64,000 nucleotides of DNA, taken from assembly GCA_963691705.1 (NCBI GenBank), contig OY829540.1:70728367-70792366 (forward strand). Direction: 5' to 3'. The position numbers and the translations under genes were made by a program. Below are positions 57,420-64,000 of this stretch, piece after piece. This stretch comes from Viola odorata (lineage: Eukaryota > Streptophyta > Magnoliopsida > Malpighiales > Violaceae). Every line of letters starts with the position of its first letter. The stretch's first letter is position 1. The notes under the pieces are model-generated. The model ran no database searches, had not been told where the DNA came from, and saw nothing but the letters and a program-made list of their open reading frames with translations.

Positions 57420-58500
57420 TTCTAAATAAGACCATCGCCTTTTGCTGTAGGGATGAATTTGGTGACATGGGTTATGCCTGGAAGTTGTTCGACACAATTC
57501 CTGAACCAAATGTGCATTTATAACACCACGATTAAAGGATATTCTGAAACTGATTGAGGTAACTTTGATCAGATGCCCACCTCTCTTACTCTTGTTTCAG
57601 TCTTATCAGCTTGTGCTAAGTTGCAGAGGATAAATAAGTACATGTTACAGAGTCTGTTGTTGAAGCTAATTTGATAAGTGGAAAATGCTTTGATCGGTAT
57701 GCATGCAGGGCATGTGGTGAAATGAATGCAGGAGAAGTTGAATATCGCTAGCCCTGAGGATTTTTTAGAATATGCGGAAACATGTCATTTGTTGGACTGC
57801 TATAGTTACTGGGTTTGTGAATGCAGGACAAACAGATATTGCCAGAAAGTACTTTGATCAGATGCCTGAAAGAGACTTTGTCTCAAGGACTGCGTTGATT
57901 GATTGATACCTTCGAGTCAATTGCTTCAAAGAGGCTTTGATGCTGTTTCGGGAGAGAAAAATTCAAATGTAAAACCAGATGAGTTTACCATAGTTAGCAT
58001 ACTCAATCACAGTTTGTGCACAACTTGGGGCATTAAAGCTAGGAGAATGGATAAGAATTTTTCATTTTTAGAGGATAAGAACTTTTGTGAGGAATGCCTT
58101 GGTAGATATGTATTTCAAATGTGGCGAAGGAGATTCTTGAATTAGAGCTTGACAATGGGGCTGTTTACGTTCTGCTATGCAATAAACGGTGTGATTTTCC
58201 GCCAATTAAGTAAAGTAATGATCAATAAATGACTCAAGAAAACTTCAGGTTGCAGTTTGATAGAGGTGAATGGCATGATTCATGAGTTATTTGCTGGCCT
58301 CGATTCAAACAAATATATTTGAAGTTAGATGAGATGACAAGTGACTCGATACTTTCTGGGTACTACCCTGACACCTCAGAGGTGTTCCTTGATGGAGGGG
58401 GAGAAGATAAAGAGAGTGCAGTTTACTGGCACAGTGATAAAATGGCAACTGCATTTGGTCTCACTAGTTCAGGACCTAAGGTGACACAAGAATTGTAAAG
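57420..58500 (+). pseudogene. PLS-class PPR gene relic, copy 2
   Basis: It shares sequence with copy 1 in several frames with many stops: PTSLTLVSVLSACAKLQR, CQKVL-SDA-KRLC around 57840, VKPDEFTIVSILN, and the E-region end LKLDEMTSDSILSGYYPDTS and GGGEDKESAVYWHSDKMATA. It lacks the LTR insertion seen in copy 1, and its central part is shorter. Confidence 0.8.
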
Positions 58501-59036
58501 AACAGGAGAATGTGTAGACTGCCACGGCTAGGCAAAGTTGGTATCCCAGCGATCGGGAGAGATCAGACTCATTTCCATCCCTTTAGACATGGTTCTTGCT
58601 CATGTCAACACTATTGGTGAGAGTTCAATTAACTGGCAGACTGTATTTATTTATGCTATAGACAGACATGATTCGGGTGCAAGAACATCTTGCAAAATAG
58701 ATGAAACAGGAATATTTATCAGTTGCTCATAAAAATAGAAGAAAGCAACAATAAATGGAGAAAATTTTCAGAAAGGAGACCGAACGTATTATAGAAAGCT
58801 GCTATATTAACCTCAGTGACTGCTAGCTAATTGCTTTTCAAACGTATGGAAAAATCATCCTTTGTGAAAATTGAATTAGAATGCTTAAACTGTAGTTACA
58901 AATTACTACAAAGAAGTAAAGAAACTACAATTAAACTTCAATAAAAAGCTGCTGATCAACATGATTCAACTGGTTCGACGTTACATGTTTTTAGTTATCA
59001 ATTCTAGTAAAAGGAAACCTATTTTTGATCAAGGAA
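58501..59036. other. Spacer after PPR relic copy 2
   Basis: Related to 54400-54680, then the 3' side of the RING gene. No gene of its own. Confidence 0.5.
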
Positions 59037-59336
59037 CTAAGCAACTTCGCGCCTGCACAGTGGACAAAACTTTCTCTGTTCGAGCCAATCGCGGATACAG
59101 CTACAATGATAGAGATGGGAACAAGGCATGAGAGTTGCCTCCGAACCAACTAAAATCTCATCCAAACAAATTGTGCAGCAATTCTGGGCACAACCCTCTT
59201 CAACTCTCACTCTCTTCAATCCCTCAATCGATGACTTACTAGCTGGAATTAGGTTCAAAACTGGAAAATCATCACCACCATCATCATAATCTATGCCATC
59301 ACCACCATCATCATAATCTATGCCATCACCATCACC

Positions 59337-59416
<80 letters not shown>

Positions 59417-59837
59417 AATCTATGCCACCGTCATCATCCATTTGTTTCAAAGCATCTAATCTAACCCTGAAACGCATAACCTTTGAATTCTTGTAAAATT
59501 CATCACTCATCTTTATATCAATTTCATGCAAAATCCTTGTTACCAACAAGTCTTGTTTTGGGATATCCACACTTTCAAGAATGCGACACACGATTGAATG
59601 GGACCACTCGTCATGATCAAACAAGAGTTTCCTTTGGATCGTTTTGGATTTCCAGCCGTCATCAAGCAACGTCATCAATACATCCTCATCTTCGTCTTCT
59701 TGACTCGGTATATATGTGAGGATGGTGCTAACCTCGATAAAAATCTTCCTACCCGTAGTGGAAGAACCATCACCTTCATCATCATCACTACCTAAAAAGA
59801 TCACATGGCACAAAATCTCTTCATCATCGATTGACAT
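59037..59837 (-). CDS. RING-H2 E3 ubiquitin ligase, intronless, with poly-aspartate tract
   Basis: Single exon, 266 residues, starting MSIDDEEILCHVIFLGSDDD. The N-terminal 140 residues include STILTYIPSQEDEDED and SHSIVCRILESVDIPKQDLL, with no known domain. A long run of about 20 Asp, then Gly and repeated GDGIDYDDGG, occupies residues about 143-190. The C-terminus is a complete RING-H2: C-x2-C (CTIC), then C-x-H-x2-H-x2-C (CSHLYHCSC), x10, and CPLC, ending RREVA. Such proteins transfer ubiquitin from an E2 to substrates; no membrane span or signal peptide is present. The layout (acidic body, C-terminal RING-H2) resembles small plant ATL/RHA-like or RING1-like proteins, but I cannot assign an orthologue. 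It lies between repeat-unit copies 2 and 3. Confidence 0.88.
59351..59416. repeat. (ATC/GAT)n trinucleotide microsatellite inside the RING gene
   Basis: About 22 near-perfect CAT repeats on the plus strand encode the Asp run on the minus strand. Changes in repeat number would keep the frame and alter the Asp count. Confidence 0.95.
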
Positions 59838-60458
59838 CTTGTATTTGAATAATAGAAAAGAATGGAAGAAAGAAAGTGGAGGCGTTCCGTAAATATTAGG
59901 TTGCTAGGGTTTGGTGTATATATATTTGCGTGTGACTTGGTGGAGAAGATTTGATATATTACTATGATGTGTAGGAAATCCAAATCCTAAACCGACTAGG
60001 ATTGACGTCAATTACTCTGCTTTTGACTAGTATCCCAACTGTATAAGACCACCTTACCATTAACTATTATTATTCATTATTCATCAAAAACATTGGAATT
60101 TAGTATTTCCTAATTAAACAACAAACGAGAAAACGTATAAGAATTAAAATCTTGGGTGAATTGTAATTGGATGTGGTTGGTGTTTTCAAGCACAAATAGC
60201 TCTCCAAAAAGAAAAATTGAAGAGTTTGATTATTGCAATAATTCTAAGGCCATGAATTCTACTTATTGAGATTGACCCAAGTATTTAATGGATTTTGATG
60301 TTCTTTTGTCAAAAGGTATTTACTAGACGCAGTGCTTTCTCTTCTTTTTTCCTTTTAATTATAAGAGAAGTTTAAACCTGGAAATTTTATTTATAATATC
60401 CGTGACTTTCATCTTAACCGCTAATTATAATTAAAATTATGTGCCATCTCAGCAAGCA
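59838..60458. other. Promoter region of the RING gene and spacer
   Basis: A TATATATA stretch at about 59917-59927 may be the TATA of the minus-strand RING gene. The rest is AT-rich without genes. Confidence 0.5.
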
Positions 60459-60529
60459 GCGCCAGTGGTCTAGTGGTAGAATAGTACCCTGCCACGGTAG
60501 AGACCCGGGTTCTATTCCCGCCTGGTGCA
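60459..60529 (+). tRNA. tRNA-Gly(GCC)-like, copy 3, probably a pseudogene
   Basis: 71 nt with GCC anticodon. It differs from copy 1 by GCGCCAG at the acceptor (G-T wobble), a T in place of the conserved purine in the T loop (TTCTATT) and a broken T-stem pair (CCCGC). The B box is thus damaged, so Pol III activity is doubtful. Confidence 0.8.
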
Positions 60530-60531
60530 TT

Positions 60532-60617
60532 GAGAGCAGTGAGGATATCGGGGAGTGATTGAGGGTTCAGTCACAGTTCGTCTGATATACAGATGAGACC
60601 TCCAATTCTGAGCTTTT
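60532..60617 (+). ncRNA. snoR43-like: C/D box snoRNA-like sequence, copy 3
   Basis: Boxes as in copy 1 (C-like GTGAGGA, D' CTGA, C' AGATGAG, D CTGA at 60608-60611), with the CCTCCAATT guide kept. The terminal stem is partly lost (AGAGC against GCTTT). It depends on the weak tRNA copy 3 for transcription. Confidence 0.5.
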
Positions 60618-60689
60618 TCTTTTCTTTTTATCAATTTTTACTTTGAAACATCAATAATCCCATTTTTTCTAAACAAGATCATCGCTTTT

Positions 60690-60900
60690 TGCTGTAGAGA
60701 TGAATTTGGTGACACAGATTATGCGCGGCAGTGGTTCTACACAATTCCTGAACCAAATGTGTTCATTTATTACACCATGATTAAAGGGTATTCTAGGACT
60801 GATTGTGGTGAACAAGGAGTTTCCATGCACAGTGAAATGGACTGCTGCAATCCAAGACACCAGTTACTCATTTATTTTTTCCCACTCTAAAGAGAAAACA
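60690..60900 (+). pseudogene. PPR gene relic, copy 3 (short)
   Basis: Only the first part remains: matches to copy 2 (GATGAATTTGGTGACA, then AATTCCTGAACCAAATGTG) and a piece reading VNKEFPCTVKWTAAI. The frame is broken by stops. It then runs into the F-box relic. Confidence 0.65.
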
Positions 60901-60939
60901 ATGATGTGCGTTCCTTCAGGTATTTTCTTTTTTCCATTT

Positions 60940-62206
60940 TTTCCTGTAAGTTTCGGCAGAGCATTTGACATGGTTCTTAGTTTTGACAGAATTTTCTGAA
61001 TCCGATCCTAATCTGTCTTAGTTCGGGTAGAAAAAATGTTGTAATGAGAATCGTCATGCCAGAAACTTGGATCATCATCCTTTTCACACATTTCAACTCT
61101 CTCAACCTTTGCATCCTTCAAATAGTGCCTCCAGCATTTAATGTGGCAATTACTGCAGCAATTTGCAATCTCTGTTGATTAGATTCTCACCAAGAAACTG
61201 TTGTTGCTCCCTGAATGGGAGAATTGCTGATGATTCTCAAACTCCTGAGATGGTTACTTGAGATGCTTATGCTTCCTCGCATCACGCAAGAATCCAGGAC
61301 CAACCTATCCAGCCGCAAAAATTTGGAAATAAACTCATGAATCAGTACATCTGTAACAGTAATACTTGAGGACCAAAATTTTACTCCTTCCATCAAAGAA
61401 ACATTGATCCGTTTCAAATCATTTCCACCAAAGATCAACTGTTGCAGACTTGCATTTGCTTCAATCTCAACCTTGTCAATCTTACTGGTACCAAAGTAGC
61501 CCAAAACCAAATTTAACATCTTGAGCTTGGGAAGTCCTGAAAAATTGAGGTTTTCCAAACCAAAACAGCTTTCAAAACTTAAATGCTCAGTTACGCAGAG
61601 TTCACGTAACAAATACATATCTAAATAACATCTAGTGAGGGACAATTTTTGAAGGCGAAGCTGAACAGTACACATTGTAGTCAGGTCGAGTTCCAACCTG
61701 CAATGGATACTTCCATTGATTCCCAAGCGTATACATCCTCAGGCAATAGGTACACTTTACATTTAGGGTATGGATTTATGTCTAGTGGTAGTTTCTTGGT
61801 ATGGTTCTTGTGTATGGCTAGTTTCATCCATTTATGGATGAAAAAGTGATCATAAGGGTGGCCACTGTCATGTGAATTCTAAACATTTCCATACAAAAAT
61901 TGTACGTACTGAACTTTTCAAGTCTATCCTCAACATGTTTTTCAAATTTTTCTTTCCAGATGAAGAAAATCCCGTCTGCCATCTCGTCCTGGAAGAAGCA
62001 TTGATTGACACAATATTCGAGTATGTAATCCATGAGCATCTCCATCTCTTGGGCAGAGCAGTAGTAGTTTGAGCTGCATCTTTTGTAGACAGAAATGAAA
62101 ACATGTGTTGGATGATTTCATTCCCAGTCTTTCTTTTATTGGACACTAATCTGTTCCCCCATCTTTCATACAGCTCACAGCAACTTAACTCTTCCGCTCC
62201 TGGCAT
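60940..62206 (-). pseudogene. F-box/LRR/FBD relic, copy 3
   Basis: The F-box remnant at 61990-62206 reads NEIIQHMFSFLSTKDAAQTT, then PKRWRCSWITYSNI, with changes at core positions. A long LRR frame at 61187-61726 has LQKLSLTRCYLDMYLLRELC, LPKLKMLNLVLGYFG and LDRLVLDSCVMRGS. The C-terminal piece at 61000-61170 has HYLKDAKVERVEMCEKDDD. These are in different frames with gaps. It is a paralogue of the gene at 45860-47930. The 540-bp open LRR frame could still be translated but lacks the F-box. Confidence 0.8.
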
Positions 62207-62463
62207 TCAAAAGTGATGACAAGGTTTACAAATTCTGCACATTGATCCAGGCATTTGAATCTTCTAAATACCAACTAATCTGTTTGTGTCAGTTAGTCTA
62301 AGATAAGGTAAAGAGCTATCGACAAGTAATTTCTCTATACATAAGAATCTAATCAACTGTGTTTTACGTAACCGGCAAGATTATCAGACGTGCACCCACA
62401 TCAACCAAAGGGAGCTGGGCATAGGCTGGATTAAATCCCACCAACGCCACACAGAACTCCAAA

Positions 62464-62889
62464 TTATGCGGTTGCACTACGGCTCACAAATAGGTGTGTA
62501 ACATCCTCTAGATCATGACCACAAAGAGGACAACTTGCATCTTGGATCAGCCCTCGATGCAAGAGAAAATAACGAGCTGCCACTCGGTCTTGTAAAGCCA
62601 ACCATAAGAATATTTGAACCTTGGACGGGACCCAATCAAACCATACCCGATTAAGATCAGGATTTAGTCTAGTTCTGCCAACAACCTCCCTTAGCTCCAA
62701 GTGATATTTTGCAGACCTGGTGGAGAACTCGCCCCTCGAGTCACTCCTCCACAGCAGCTTGTCGCAACCGATCAAAGCTGGAGTCACCTGAGAAATTAAT
62801 AGCAGCAACGAATCAGCTTCAGTACCCTCCTCAGGAGTCAAATCTCTATCCCAAAGCAAAGACCAAAACCAAATGTCATTCATCCACAC
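62464..62889 (-). mobile_element. LINE (non-LTR retrotransposon) fragment, zf-RVT domain
   Basis: An open frame of 141 residues with LLWRSDSRGEFSTRSAKYHL, then FDWVPSKVQIFLWLALQDRV, and the zinc-binding SCPLCGHDLEDVTHLFVS. This is the reverse-transcriptase-associated zinc-binding (zf-RVT) domain typical of plant LINE-derived ORFs. The reverse transcriptase itself is missing and the usual final His/Cys after HLF is replaced (SRS), so it is a dead fragment. Confidence 0.8.
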
Positions 62890-62949
62890 TCTTATCTTAT
62901 CTCCTTTTACACTAGAGATCTAAAACAAGCGAGGGTACAAGTTCATCAA

Positions 62950-63090
62950 AATGTCCTGATTGCATTCCAAGCCCATATGTGAAGTCCTGACAATTGGTGA
63001 TCAATGAGTAATATGTTGGATCAATTGCCTCAACCCTTGCATCCTTCAGATATTGTCTCTTAACATTTTTTGTTTTCCATCTTTGGCACA
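62950..63090 (-). pseudogene. F-box/FBD C-terminal relic
   Basis: The minus strand reads RQYLKDARVEAIDPTYYSLI, matching the HYLKDAKVERVE end of the F-box copies. Only this tail is visible. The LINE fragment next to it may have separated it from the rest. Confidence 0.45.
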
Positions 63091-64000
63091 GGGCAACTTA
63101 CTAATTACTTGAATCTCTTATTCCTACCAGAAAATTGAGATTCATCAGTTAACATTAGGTTTTTTCTCCTCAAACAAGTCTAGGAGTTTGTGAATTGAAG
63201 AAATCACTTGTGGGTATTGGCATTTGGCGCCAAAGGTGTGAAATCAAATGAATGGAAAAACGAACAGATCAAAAATCAAAAGAGGAAAATTAGTTTCGGA
63301 GTTTACCTTCCCGTAGAAGAAGAAAATCTTTTGTGGCAAACTTCTGAGTATATGGTATCGGGTTTGTTTCTTCGCGTTTAAAATATTCTAAGAAATAAGA
63401 AAAAATCTAAATATATTAATAAAAATTAGCAAATGTGAGAAATCAATTAAATATTAGTAAAAAATACAACATTATATTTTAATTAAGGGATATGGTAATT
63501 CAAAGCCATGGAGGGGTAACAAAAAGATTAATTAGGAGAGACTTTTTTACAATAAAAAATAATTTAGGAGGCTTTTGCAAGGAAAATTTATTAAGGGGGC
63601 TATTTGCAACATAGAGATTGTTCGGAGTAGTTGCATAAAAGAAGTTATCCACTAATAATTTAAAAGTTTATAACATTTCGAATTTTTTCTGTTGAATTAG
63701 ATTTCTAAATTTATCAGATTCTTAACCTTCCATTTAAATTCCTTTCGATGAAGTTTGGATTGGATTTCCAATCCATGCTCACCCGTAGCTAGGGGTAATC
63801 CCTATTTTTTTTCTTCAAAAGTTTTGATATGATCCCTCTAGTTTTAACTTTTTCAAGTAATTGTATTTTATTACCAAAATTTCTATATTTGGCACTCTCA
63901 AACTTTCTAAGAGTTCCTAATATAATCCTTAATTTTTTAGAATTTTCAATTAATCCTATTTTCATTATCCAAAAAATTTATATTTAATGCCAAAATATAG
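63091..64000. other. AT-rich end of the window
   Basis: No gene, RNA or transposon ends recognised. Confidence 0.5.

Noticed and set aside
1..64000. CRISPR arrays, bacterial operons, phage or organelle genome segments
   Set aside because: No spaced direct repeats of CRISPR type, no prokaryotic gene layout and no organelle gene order was seen. The content is plant nuclear throughout.

Overview
This window is nuclear DNA of a flowering plant, most likely a dicot. It is AT-rich and contains many-exon genes with GT-AG introns, a plant profilin, a uclacyanin-type copper protein, PPR and F-box/FBD families, plant-type tRNA-Gly/C-D snoRNA units and abundant MITEs. I cannot name the species. Gene models were built by eye from open frames and splice signals, and the reading phase was checked across every exon junction for the main genes.

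Left third (1-22500). In order: the end of an unknown gene; an OXS3-like stress gene (-); an AT microsatellite and a Stowaway MITE; a promoter-like stretch with site II and telo-box motifs but no recognisable gene; a profilin (-); the RNA polymerase III subunit RPC7 (-), 101 bp from a divergent tRNA-Lys(CTT); a 1.58 kb foldback Mutator-like element carrying a tRNA-Ala-like sequence in each arm; the AATF/Bfr2 ribosome-biogenesis gene (+, 13 coding exons); and a uclacyanin-like secreted copper protein (-).

Middle (22500-48000). An F-box gene relic is split by a 4.85 kb PIF/Harbinger-like element with TTA target duplication. That element carries pieces of host genes: a PP2C start, an inverted pair of GeBP-like DNA-binding ORFs and exon 1 of a nodulin-like (NFD4) transporter. 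It is followed by an ABO5-like PPR gene (-), a TRM10 fragment and the 13-exon gene for the mitochondrial processing peptidase alpha subunit (-). From 40.9 to 45.6 kb lies a nested transposon island: a hAT element with 8-bp duplication sits at the edge of a copia LTR, two LTR ends are joined in inverted orientation, and a further LTR copy is split by a 2.3 kb insertion. An intact F-box/LRR/FBD gene (-) ends this part.

Right part (48000-64000). A second Stowaway MITE and an unusual 982-bp Stowaway-like element come first. Then a unit of tRNA-Gly(GCC), downstream C/D snoRNA (snoR43-like dicistron), PPR pseudogene and F-box pseudogene appears three times with progressive loss. Copy 1 carries an inserted LTR-LTR element whose empty site is preserved in copy 2. 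Between copies 2 and 3 is an intronless RING-H2 E3 ligase gene with a long poly-aspartate tract. A LINE zf-RVT fragment and another F-box tail close the window.

Together the living genes are mostly housekeeping: actin dynamics, Pol III, rRNA processing, and mitochondrial RNA and protein processing. The most unusual content is in the repeats: tRNA-bearing foldback DNA, a gene-capturing Harbinger-like element and repeated tRNA-snoRNA transcription units.
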